Shown here piece by piece: positions 24,890 through 35,815 of a stretch of DNA of 64,000 nt (its first letter is position 1; each line of letters starts with the position of its first letter). Source of the stretch: Berberis thunbergii (taxonomy: Eukaryota; Streptophyta; Magnoliopsida; Ranunculales; Berberidaceae); contig QNQO01000814.1 in assembly GCA_003290165.1 (NCBI GenBank), positions 398,587-462,586 on the forward strand. Direction: 5' to 3'. The notes beneath the pieces are model-generated. The model was given only the letters and a program-made list of their open reading frames with translations, was not told where the DNA came from and did no database searches. The position numbers were made by a program, and so were the translations under genes.

Positions 24890-25530
24890 TGTTACGGATG
24901 AAAGCGTTACAAATGTCAAAATGCAAAGCTACAAACAAAATACTAACAAATACTAGAGACAACCAATTTAATGTGGCTCAGCAAACACGCCTACGTCCAC
25001 GACAAATACCAACTTTACTGATGAGAGAGAAAGATTACAAATGGAGAGAGCTACAAAACGTCATGGACGTTACAAATACAAGTGTCTAAGTGACACCACA
25101 CAGATACGCAGGTTGCGTATAACACAAAAACAAAAACAAAACCAAACAAAAACCAACACTCTCTCTCCTCCCTTTCTTCTTCCTCTCACAGATACAAAGG
25201 GATAAACCCTAAACAAAACACAAATCTCACAAAACAGGGAGGATCTCTCTCACAAGCTCTCTATGGAAGAAGATGATTTAAAGAGGAGGGGTTCATCTCC
25301 TTTTATAGCTGCTAGAAGCGGTCGTGGAGGGCGGTGGAGACCCTTCCACCGCCTTCTTCTCCCTTCTCTTATCTTCTTCTAGCTGTTCCAACTCAGATCC
25401 AACCACACCACTTCATATCCAGGTTGTTCTTCAACGATTTCGACTTCTTCTTCAACAAGTTCGGTTGCCGACATACATTTTCAGGTATGTTCTTCTTGAG
25501 CTCTCTTGTTGTCTTATCTGTATTTCAACA
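24890..25530 (-). repeat. 5' LTR of the non-autonomous copia derivative
   Basis: 641 bp, next to the primer-binding site at about 24876-24887. It carries an insert near 24945 relative to the other LTR (an extra aacaaatact). Confidence 0.88.
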
Positions 25531-25679
25531 CCTTGATGGCAGTAGATCTGATGGCTTTGCCCTCAAGAAATTTTTATTTCCAATTTTATTTTTCTGTAGA
25601 AAGAAAACTTATCTTACTAACGATGAGAAGACGGGTTTTCCCATAGGTGGTCGAAAAAAAGCTACTCAACCTGGTCCTT

Positions 25680-25792
25680 GTGTTTGGGGAGGGTGTCAGC
25701 ACATGAGTGCCAACTCTACCTCTCTCTATTTCCAAACCTATGGAGAGGGAGGTAGAGTTGACACTCACGTATTGGACAAACTCCCCAGACAC
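25680..25792. repeat. Inverted repeat (imperfect hairpin, about 48-bp arms)
   Basis: The left arm, from gtgtttggggag through gagtgccaactctacctc, pairs with the right arm ending ctccccagacac. A short loop lies around tatttccaaaccta. About eight mismatches or indels by eye. It could be a small foldback transposon or a hairpin RNA source. No coding potential. Confidence 0.7.
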
Positions 25793-25799
25793 TAATCAG

Positions 25800-26210
25800 T
25801 GCTCTCTTCCCACGCTACGTAAAAAGGTTCTAGGTGGTCAACACGATGGGAGCACTTATTATCAACCAACATTAATTGAGTTAACTTACATACCTCATTG
25901 TTATTTTGTCTTTGTCCAACTGACTTCCCACAAAAAGGGGTGTGTTCTTGATTTTGTGGAAAAACAAATTGATGAAAGAGAGATCAGTGTCCCAGAAAAG
26001 CCCCTGAATTTGAGGATCTAGTTGTCTAACTTGAACAAAGTCAAAAAAAATTGTTCTTGTTTCCTCCTCCATTTTTGTGGTCTGAAAACATACCTTTCAA
26101 ACTAAATTCCTACAACTCTCATATCTAGTTCAACAAAAGTCCGACCATCCTTCCTTTCTTCCCCATCTTTCTTTACCTATTGAAGTTTCTGAATTTTCAT
26201 AGAGGGATAG
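25800..26210 (+). promoter_or_regulatory. Upstream region of the 26211 gene
   Basis: No other gene. A CT-rich stretch (about 26145-26175) fits a plant 5' UTR just before the start codon at 26211. Confidence 0.35.
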
Positions 26211-29200
26211 ATGGGTGTAGTTTGTTTGTTTAGAAATGTCCTTAATTCGATAACAACTTGTTTTCGATTCATTTACAATCATTTCATCATCTTGGGTGGA
26301 TTACTTCTCATGTTCTTGTTCTATAGATTTGTTCCTTTTGTATTCAATCTTGCATCTAGTGTTCTAATCTCTTCTGCTCCAATTCTTGTCTGCACTCTTG
26401 TTCTCTTGCAAGTACTTTTTAATTTCAGACGTACTGATGCTGCGCGGGATGATCAGAGGAAGAGGGCTCAGACTTCCCACACATTCTCCTCCTCTACAAA
26501 AGCTTGGGGCCTTGAAGATGATGCCATCCTAGAGAGAGAGCTTAAAATTTCTGGCATGAGCAAGAGAACCTTTTCCAAGGAGAAAGCAAAGTCAGATGTC
26601 ACTGACGGAGTACGGGCTTCTGGTTCTAAGGAGAGAAGGGTGGCTTTCTCATCAACTCTTGATGATGGCTTTATCAATCGAAGAGTCACAAATGAAGAAC
26701 CAAAAGAACTTCGTGGCGTGTTGAAAACCAGCAGCGATATCAAAGAAAGGTCATCCAAAATTGGGAAGGACGTTGATCCTGTGAATAAGGAGACTAATGA
26801 TAAGGGGGAGCATCCTGAATACAATGCAGATATTGATTCTGATTGCATTGAGTGTTCCTCAACAGAAAATGCCGTCGAAATGCTTCCAGTACTTGATGAG
26901 ATAGACCCATTATTGGACACTAAACCTCTTCAACCTCCTTTGACAAATCTTGATGAATTTGATGGTGCTTCAGTAAGCTCCGACAGATCTAGTGAGGGCA
27001 GTGTGGATTCTGATAATAGGGAAGAAGCAATGGGTGGTGAAAAAGATAAAATTAAAGCCGTAGTCTCTTGGACGGAGGATGACCAGAAGAATCTCATGAA
27101 TCTTGGGACTTCTGAGCTAGAGAGGAACCAAAGATTGGAGAATTTAATCGCTAGGCGAAGAGCAAGGAAGATTGGAAAAATGCCTGAGAAGAATCTGATA
27201 GACTTTGATACTAACGACATCCCGCCTCTAATTCCACTTTCAACAACTAAAAGCAACCCCTTTGAATCACCTAATTATTATTCCAGTGAGCTTGATGGGT
27301 TACCTCCAATTCCTGGTTCGGCTCCTTCAATTCTAGTCCCAAGAAAGAATCCTTTTGATCTTCCTTACGACCCTCTTGAAGAAAGACCAGATCTCACAGG
27401 AGACAGCTTTCAACAGGAATATTTGTCAGCACTCCAAAAGGATATGTTCTTCTGTAGGCATGAAAGTTTTAGTTGGGGTCATTTGGGTAACACATTCATG
27501 GCGGGAGTCGAACAAGACAAACCGAACAACAGAGCATTTATGGGGGGAATGGAACAAGACAGACAGAACAATAGAGCATTCATGGGGGGAGTCGAACAAG
27601 ATAGACCGAACAACAGGCCTAGTCCTTATTTTGAAGGAATGGTACCAGAGAGGCCAGTGTATTCCAGGTTTCATGTACAGTTAGCTGAAAAGATTAGTTC
27701 CAAGTTGGATACTGTTCTTGAATCTGCAACATCATCTCCAACAGCTGGTTCAGATCTCAACGATAAGGCAGATGGGAGGATACATTCCCGGTTTCATGAT
27801 GGCTTAGGCGAAAACAATGATTCTAAGATGGAATCCGTTCCTGAATCGGTATTAGCGCCTCCAGTTACTAGTCAAGAACTTGGCAAGAAGCTAGAGGAGG
27901 GTGGGTATCCTGAGTTTCACAGAAAATTGAGTCAAAAGAGTGACTCTAAGTTAGAGTCTGTTCCTATGTCCCAATTGTTTTCTACTCTTGGTGATCAAGA
28001 GCATTCTAAAAAACCAATTGAACACGAAGCGATTCAACGAACAATCTCCAACAGCAGCAGCAGCGTGAAACCATCAGAAGTCGTTCAACTAGGACACGTT
28101 CTTAAACTTCATGAGGATGGAGAAGAGGAGGATGAAGGAACAGAAGGAGTGACCTCAGAGAGTGATAGTTCTGATCAGGTAGACCTGGTAGAAGCTCGTG
28201 AAGAAGAAAAGAGAGGGGTAAAGCTTGGTAATGATGGAAGAGAAGGATTGAGCTTGCCTGAGACACATCATTCTTCCATGAAACCAGATATTGTCGAAGA
28301 CCAGTATGGAGAGTTGAGTTCTACCTCGTCATCAGGTACGGATGGAGAAAGTTCCTATACAAGCAATGAAGAAAGTCACTCAAAGGATGTGGTACATACA
28401 AAGGGTGATTCCAGTAAGCAGTCTAGCAATACTCTACATCCACCATTGACAGTGAAGCTTTCTGATTACAAGAATGGGGTGGCAGAGGCAATGCATGATG
28501 ATCATCCTACAGAACCAGTTTATGACTCAAGCCCATCTGCTATTGAGAAGAGGACCGTCGAAACCTTTATTTATGTGGATAAGGGGGTGGTTCTCACCGC
28601 TAGTTCCTCTATAGCTTCTGACATGCATGTTGAGGTGTCGGAAGCAGGTTCACCTAGAGAGGTTGCTGAAAGGTCCCTCTTACACCCAGCAGGAGAAGCA
28701 TCCTTTCGAAGTGCAATTGCTCCTGACGATGATGATATTGATGATTATGGAGATAGATCAGCCGATATAAGCAAGGAAATTGAGCACAATAATGTAAAAG
28801 TTGGAGTTTCAGGCCAAGGAAATACTATTTCCACATCAGGGAAACCAGAACAAGTTCTTATGGATTCAAATCCAGCCCCATCTGCAGAGATGTCATCAGT
28901 TCAGGAAATTTCAATGGACAAAGTTTCTCCTTCAAGTGTCGATCCACCAATGCATGCTGAAGTCCCTTTGTCAGATTTTAAAGTGGCAGACACCACTCCT
29001 TGTCCTCCCAAAAACTCAGAGGAAAAACTTGTGTTTCAACCTTCTGATGGCGATCATCATCAAGAACCCAAGGTCAGTCCAATAACTTAGCTAAAATTAT
29101 AATTAGTTTCCATAAAACAAACATTACACAATCTTCATTTTCTGAGTAGACAGATGGCTGTAGAACATGATATCAGAGTATTGGTTCTGAGAGATCTTTG

Positions 29201-29910
29201 AATTCTCTCTCCCTGGGCAATCACTCAGGTTTCTAGTTTTTGCCCGCAGGAATCTATTAGTTTTTGAAACTGCAAATGAAGGATAGCTTCTTTTAACAAC
29301 TAATCGGTATTGCATTCTATTCACTTTTGGGTGCATGGCAAGCACAAATACACCACTCTATATACTGTTCTATTTCTCAATTGAATCTTGGCTATTTTAT
29401 ATGTAGGACGTAGAATACTTTTCGAGGCGACCTAATAAATGCAACACATGAAAATTTATATCATTCATGGACTATTTGATGTAATCATGTGATTATGAAT
29501 TCAAATGCCCGAGAAAGAATTTATTTGTTCTTTTGAATGCATTAAAGAGATGGTATGTTGAACAGGGAGCAACTGGAGAAGCCAACATTAATATTAAGAA
29601 TCCCAGTGATCCAATTGTTGAAGAAAGAAACAAGGATCATCAGAAATCTTCGGTAACCATCAATGGAGATAACAAAAAATCTGTGGCATCTGAATTTCTT
29701 ATTAGCCAACTGGAGCCAATTCAAACAGGATCTATGAAGGTTAATGGAATTCAAGAGACGAATGAAAGTGATATAAAGGAGCAAGTATCTGAAGAAAGTC
29801 ATGTAGGAAAGAAGGATACTGAGAAACCAATCGAGAAATCTATAGATCATGAATCAAGACAGAAAGAGCAACAACCAAAGGACATTGAAGTTGAGTCTGT
29901 AAAACAATAG
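26211..29910 (+). CDS. Large acidic plant protein with N-terminal membrane anchor, function unknown
   Basis: Two exons, 26211-29072 and 29566-29910, joined in phase, give about 1068 residues. The donor AAG/GTCAGT and acceptor TTGAACAG are good. Two hydrophobic segments (about residues 24-45 and 48-70) suggest an ER or other membrane anchor with a long, mostly disordered, acidic remainder. A conserved-looking core near residues 285-400 contains WTEDDQKNLMNLGTSELERN, RLENLIARRRARK and RKNPFDLPYDPLEERPDL. That core, and the architecture, recall a small plant family that in Arabidopsis includes At2g29620, At1g07330 and At5g17910 (from memory). Further along are three perfect-length 14-residue repeats (residues about 428-469) and three spaced SRFH...SKLESVP-type repeats (about 480-590). 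No enzyme motif is seen. Confidence 0.85.
27492..27617 (+). repeat. Three in-frame 42-bp tandem repeats inside the 26211 gene
   Basis: Each unit encodes a variant of AFMGGVEQDRPNNR. The units are 27492-27533, 27534-27575 and 27576-27617, with a few substitutions each. They keep frame, as expected for a repeat expansion tolerated in a disordered region. Confidence 0.9.
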
Positions 29911-30700
29911 AGTCCTCCAGTCGAATCTGGATCTTGCACAGACCACCTAACAAGGTTCTTAATTCTCTACACAAGATTCGTCAAACATATATACTGTTCT
30001 TAACATGTTTTTCAAGTACTGTATCATTACCATGTTCATGGAGTTTGTCAACTAGTAATTACATGCAAACATCTAGGACAAACCCTTTTTGATAATTACA
30101 TATAATCAGGCAGTTCCAGTGTACATTTTAAGATGATCCAATTAATTATTTATCGGTGTAATTTTCAGAGTGAGCAAAGAAATTTTTCATAGCAATTTTC
30201 ATGGATGTCATTTACTGGTTATTAGCAAACGTCCTCCAATGGTGTGATTTTAAGCGAAAATACTAGGAAACCAGGTTTTTCAACCGGGTGATGTGGCGTG
30301 ATCTTGAAAGAATGATAAAATCTCCCAAAGTGTTTATATGTTTTTCGAGGTTGTAAAAACCCTTCTCCGATTACAAAACCTAATACCCTAGCCTCATTCG
30401 AGTTTAGGACATTATTGATTTGCAAATTGAAAGTTATGATATTAGCAAGTTATGAAAGTTTATTGATTGTGTGAGGTTGATAGGACAAAGCCCACTATCC
30501 ATAACTTGGGGGCCTAAATTAACCTCTTCTCTTGGGCTGGCTTTTATAGATCCATTTATTGCTTTTGCAAACAGAATCTCAGTGAAGTATAATGTAAATG
30601 ATGTCTGGGCATAGGACCAGTTGTGATGGTTACTTGACACAATTAACTAGTGTCGATGTCGAAGATGACACTCTTGGGTATAAGATTAACAGGTCCTACA
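29911..30700. other. 3' UTR and intergenic region after the 26211 gene
   Basis: The 3' UTR of the preceding gene, then AT-rich sequence with no supported gene. The end of transcription was not located. Confidence 0.4.
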
Positions 30701-30960
30701 CCTCGGAGAGTCGCCACGCAACCCTATCTAAACTTGGTTGAGAATCTCTTGAAGGTTTTGGTCCCCAAACCCCAACCATGTACATCCCTTCTTCATTGTT
30801 GAAAGGTGCATCAAGGAACAGAGGAAGTCACCTCGGAGAGTCGCCACGCAACCCTATCTAAATTTGGTTGAGAATCTCTTGAAGGTTTTGGTACCCAAAC
30901 CCCAACCATGCACGTCCCTTCTTCATTGTTGAAAGAGGCATCAAGGAACAGAGGAAGTCC
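30701..30960. repeat. 130-bp tandem duplication
   Basis: The unit beginning cctcggagagtcgccacgca at 30701 recurs at 30831 and runs to about 30960, with about seven base differences. It is non-coding. Confidence 0.9.
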
Positions 30961-31038
30961 CCTCCAAATCGACCCCTTAAGCACCAATGGCCATGCATAT
31001 ATTATATAACGAAAATTCTTTGTTGCACCGGGTTTTTG

Positions 31039-31151
31039 ACCGGTATTTCGCCCGGTCCAAATCCTCACCATTCATTTAGCCTCGAGATATGTGACACACA
31101 TATCTCGAGGCGAAATGAATGGTGAGGATTTGGACCGGGCGAAATACCGGT
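31039..31151. repeat. Near-perfect 55-bp-arm palindromic hairpin
   Basis: Arm 31039-31093 (accggtatttcgcccggtcc ... ctcgagatatgtg) pairs with 31097-31151 with a single mismatch and a 3-base loop. TTATATAA octamers at 31002-31009 and 31151-31158 could be an 8-bp target duplication, although that sequence is low complexity. The left flank (cgaaaattctttgttgcacc, 31010) has a diverged relative at about 40768, so this belongs to a dispersed foldback family. Confidence 0.9.
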
Positions 31152-31159
31152 TATATAAA

Positions 31160-31984
31160 CAACACCTGTAAAAATGAACACTCATGACTTTTCTTCCTTA
31201 ACTGTTTATCAGATGGGCATAGTTATGGTTTAGCAATTAGATTACATTACAAATTTCAATTCTAAGATTCTCTAGATGGCAGCATTAGATGGACTAACTT
31301 GTTCTTTCGCTTAAGAAATAATGTTGTTTTCGTGGAAATATTCCATCCATTTATTTTGTTTCAAATATTTCGGTGGTCTAGGGATACTGGTCCTGCACAT
31401 TGATGTGTGTGGTCTTGGGTTTGAGGTTCAATGCGAACGCTCCAAAAACATCAAGGAAAATAGATGCTAACTTTGTTGACATAGGTACACTCTTGTGATG
31501 GAGATTAACTAATTAAAGACCATGAACGTACCTTCCTAAACTCCCCCAACCACATCTCCTCTTCATGGTTAATTGGGTGAAGAGGGACTCCCCTAAAAAC
31601 AAAAACAAAAAAAGACCCCTAAACAACTACTATGAATAGAGAGTGTTACTTTTCCACATCAATTTTATGAGGTGAGGTGAGATGAGATAGGGCTTAGGAG
31701 GACCAAGGCTACTCTTCACTCTGGATTGATCTTGTGACCTAGTGATATCAACCGTTAAATCACTTGAGTCATTATATATTTGACATTCGTATCTCACTCA
31801 ATCTCATATAACTCATGACTTTTGTGTATGCTACTAATTCTAATTGAATCAACATTTTTTTAATCCCTTAACCCCTTCTAATTGAGATGTTGCTGGTAGG
31901 GTTTGAATTTTGAATTTGTGATTTCATTTACTAGAAATCTCCCGCTAAGTTGATACCTCATTGGCTTTTACTGCCAGTTTAGAA
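31160..31984. other. Non-coding stretch
   Basis: No gene seen. It contains a short tRNA-like stretch near 31725-31760 (gtgacctagtgatatcaaccg), a weak relative of the SINE-like repeats elsewhere in the window. Confidence 0.35.
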
Positions 31985-34052
31985 ATACAAACAAACACAC
32001 TAAATGAATAGACCGAATCCTGACCCTAAAAATGTGAGGTTACAAAAAACAAACATATTATCTTCACATGTTTGTTCAAAATGTATACCAAGGACCACCA
32101 TTCATACAAGGGTGACTCTCCAAAGGGTGCTGAAATTGCCATATTTAGAGGAACTCTCAAGGCCATCTCTCAAAATGAAATGGGGAAACAAATGGAATCC
32201 AAACCCATCAGTACTAGATTTGTCAAGGACAAAGCAGGGTCCCCATGTATTCTAGATTTGTCCTCCCTTCCATTTAATAGATTGAAGACAGTGATATGAT
32301 CACACACCATGGTAGGATCTACTAGGTTGGATACCTATCAGTTTTGGCACACTAATACAGTTGGGTGATTTAACAAATCCAAGTATTAGGTTCTACAGGA
32401 TGGCTTAAAGAGAAGTCAAAATTCGAAAAAGCTTAATACCATATTAAAAGTGAATCAAGTGACAATGGATTCATTCAGAACTTTGTTCTTATCGGGCGCC
32501 ATAAATTATCTTATATGTAATTTTTTTCATTGATATTGTCTTAATTGATGAAACTAGTCATACTATTATTATTTTATTATTTTGATAAATACCAAAAGGT
32601 TATTATGACTCATCAATATATACATCATAAACATGCACGTTCCATAAAAAAATGTTCACATCCCATTCCAGTCTTACAATTTACGAAAAAAATTAAAAAA
32701 AAATAGTGCTTGTTTGGTCATATCCTAGCCAATGACCATGAGATACATTCTTTGACTATATTCAGGGTGTATCGGTATATTCGACATTAAATTTTTTGGT
32801 GTATTGATGCTTCCTAGACTTAGTACATTGAATGATAAATAAGCATTAAAGATTTTTACTACTGTGAAGCCAACATTAAATTTCGCAGGAAGAAAACTCA
32901 ATAAAAATGTTGCGCTTTATCTTTTAATGGTAGAGATCGAATAATGAATATCAGCACCAATGTACCATATCATGTTGATATTTTGAACTTAAATTCCCAC
33001 ATTCAACCACACCTACCGATCTATTATTATTGTTCTTATTAGCATCATGAGTAAGGGCACAATTGATGGTGAGAGCAATTTTTGGTATTTAAAAAATGAC
33101 AGCTTGACATGCATTTCACTGTTTACATTGAAGTTGAATTTACGTTATAAAAGTAGATGGTAAACCGACCTATCCATATTATATTCTGAAAAATATAATC
33201 TTAAGATATAAGCCAAGTTGTATGTTTAGATTCATCATTATTCTCAACTAAATAAAACAAATACAAAATTCAAAAAATCGAACAGGGTTTTGATGGATTA
33301 GGTCTATTGGTTATCTTGGAGGTCCTTATTATTATATATTACTTTAATTAAAGATAGGTTTAATATTGTTTTAATCTTAAGGGGCAACAAAATACTATAA
33401 AATTAATGGACGGGATCATGAGACTCACGTTTTTTACTAATATGCAAATTCAAATAATTCGTCATTAAATTGTTGTTAATCTTACAATTGATAATAACGT
33501 ATAATGAGCTGACCTAATTTATATAAAATATATATATATTAGTTTTCTACAGAAATAAAATACAATAAGGATTTGTTGTGTTATCTATTTTCCTTGAAAA
33601 ATGAAATTCATTTCCATTGTTATTAAAATAATTGTCCTTGAAATATTGTTCTGGGTGGTTACACCCCTCCCCCACTCCCTAGAAAGGCTCATTTCTTTGT
33701 AAAGTTCTGATTTTTTTTATAGTTTATATTTCTTCATAAAGTCGTTTTCGATTGAAAGGTGATTAAAAAACGTTATCAACAAACAAAAGATTCGTCTTTA
33801 ACCTCATGGAGGCATAATATCGATCCTCATAAAATTATTCATTCAACTAATAGAGTTATTACATATCATCAAGACAAATAGAAGTCCTCTACGAGGGTGT
33901 TTTTTTTTTTCTTTTTTTTATTAGATTCGGAAGTTTTAATAAGAAGTGAGACATTTTGAAAAGAATATTTATTTTTACTTCTGATCATAAATTGTCGTTG
34001 TGTTCAAAGTAAGCATCATAAAGGTGTTAATCACTTAGGGCATGTTTGATTT

Positions 34053-34664
34053 TTTTTTTGATTAAACACGAAGAGGTTTATTAATGAAAGAAATGGAAAC
34101 AAATTACAAAGAGAAACATTCTTATATCAAGGAATGTCAAGACCCTATGAAAGTGTCAAAACCCAACTCCCTAAACATATTACATGTCGTACCCATCCTC
34201 TACAGCAATTCTCTAATCTCGATAAAGATAGAGTGCTCTGATCTGTTGAGTCCTTCAAATACCATTTTATTTCTTTCTTTCCACACGCATCACATGAGAA
34301 CGAGAGGGACCCTACGTCATAACCACTCCCCCCGACGGGAAGGATTAGCTTGAGACCACCAACTTAGCCAATCTAAAATGGAGCCTTCAAACATCAAACT
34401 CAAACCGAATTCAGCCAAGAAACTGCTCCAAATGGATTTGGAAAAACTGCAGTGAAGCATCAAATGGTCCAGTGTCTCATCAAATTCATTGCAAAGCACA
34501 CAAAGACTCCCAGTGAGGATTCCTCTTTTTCTTAACCTATCTTTAGTCAAGAGCTTCTCATGGTAATAATTGAATCGACGTAAAAAAATAATAATAAATA
34601 AATAAAATCCACAAAACCTGTGAATTAAAATTATTACCCGTGCAATTTGACTGTCAAATGTCAA
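34053..34664 (-). mobile_element. 5'-truncated LINE (non-LTR retrotransposon) 3' end
   Basis: The minus-strand frame 34664-34317 contains KLLTKDRLRKRGIL, CVLCNEFDETLDHLMLHC and SIWSSF. These are the zinc-binding zf-RVT block at the C-terminus of plant L1-type LINE reverse transcriptases. The 3' untranslated region runs leftward into an A-rich tail (T run on the plus strand at 34052-34061). The 5' part, including RT, is missing, as is typical of LINE insertions. It lies exactly between the two copies of the segmental duplication. Confidence 0.85.
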
Positions 34665-35145
34665 ACCGAATCCTGACCCAAAAATGTGTTGTTACAAAAA
34701 ACAAACATATCATTTTTACATGTTTCTTCAAAATGAACACCAAGGACCATCATTCATACAAAGGGTGACTCTCCAAAGAGCACTGAAATTGCTATATTTA
34801 TAGGAACTCTCAAGGCCATCTCTCTAAATGAAATGGAGGAAACAGATGGAATCAAGCCCATCAGCACTAGATTTGTCAAAAGGACAAAGCAGGGTCCCCA
34901 TGTATTATAGACTTGTCCTCCTTCCCATTTCATAGATTGAAGACACAGACATGATCACACACCATGGGAGGAATCTACAGAGATTGGATGCCTATCAGGT
35001 TTGGCACACTAATGTATGCATCCTAAATATGTATATTCATAAAAATGTTTATATCTCATTCCAGTCTTGTAATTTACAAAGGAAAAATAGTGAAAATAAG
35101 TTTGTTTGGCCATATCCTAGCTAGTGAGACCATGAGATATATTGA

Positions 35146-35252
35146 GGTTTTTTTTATAGGATTTCAGAATTCATAAAGATGTCATAAGCTGAATTTGAAT
35201 CCATGACATAATGATACCAAGTGTCAAATTCTAACCGTTGAACTGTCATGCC
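35146..35252 (-). mobile_element. tRNA-derived SINE-like repeat, diverged copy
   Basis: On the minus strand GGCATGACAGTTCAACGGTTAGAA and ATGGATTCAAATTCAGC match the A- and B-box regions of the copy at 19820-19982. It ends in a T run. It is present in copy B of the segmental duplication but not at the matching place in copy A. Confidence 0.5.
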
Positions 35253-35815
35253 ATTGGCGATATAAAGTATAAACTAAGTTGTATGCCTTCAGATTCATCA
35301 TTATTCTCCAACTAAATAAAACAAATACAAAGTTCAAAATATCAAATAAGATTTTGATGGATTAGGTCTATTGGTTATGTTGGATTATTATATATTACTT
35401 TAATTAAAGATAGGTTTAATATTTCTTTAATCTTATGGGGCAACAAAATACTATAAATAACCTTTCACTGATTAATGCGATTAGCTGCTAATGTTTTATA
35501 TTCTATTGGTTATGTTTTATATTCTTTAATCTTATGTTTTTAATCAAAAGTTATTAAAAAAAAAAAATTAGTCTTTAGCCTCACGGAATAATATCAATAC
35601 TCATAAAATTGTTCATTCAACTAATAGAGTTATTACATATTATCAAGAGAAGTCATCTATTTATAGAGGGTGTTTTTTTTTGTCATAAATAGACTTGAAA
35701 GTCTTAATAAGATGTTGTACACTTTAAAAAGAGCGTATGTTTTTACTTTCGATTAGAAGTTGAAGTTCTTATTGGAGTAAGCATCATGAGGTTATTAATC
35801 ACTTAGCACTGAATA

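Larger units (their letters stand above)
22457..25530 (-). mobile_element. Non-autonomous Ty1/copia derivative with gag but no integrase core, RT or RNase H
   Basis: Two LTRs (22457-23096 and 24890-25530) share TGTTACGG and TTTCAACA ends on the plus strand. Perfect CCTTG pentamers at 22452-22456 and 25531-25535 give a clean target-site duplication. The primer-binding site (reverse complement of gctatgatacca at about 24876-24887) adjoins the right LTR, so the element is on the minus strand. The 1.8-kb interior keeps gag with a CCHC knuckle, a protease remnant and the GAG-pre-integrase region, then passes straight to the 3' leader. This is the layout described for TR-GAG-type elements. By eye the LTRs are about 93% identical. 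Confidence 0.9.
31985..35815. repeat. Diverged tandem segmental duplication (two copies)
   Basis: Copy A (about 31985-34045) and copy B (about 34660-35815) align in the same order in at least four blocks. These are 31990-32330 with 34665-35010; 32625-32750 with 35012-35140; 33205-33400 with 35262-35455; and 33770-34045 with 35545-35815. Copy B lacks several hundred bases that copy A has between the blocks and carries its own SINE-like insert. The copies are separated by a LINE fragment. No conserved reading frame was seen across the copies, so this is duplicated non-coding sequence. Confidence 0.85.

Noticed and set aside
30693..30960. CRISPR-like or regulatory repeat array
   Set aside because: Only two long copies, a plain tandem duplication in a plant nuclear genome.
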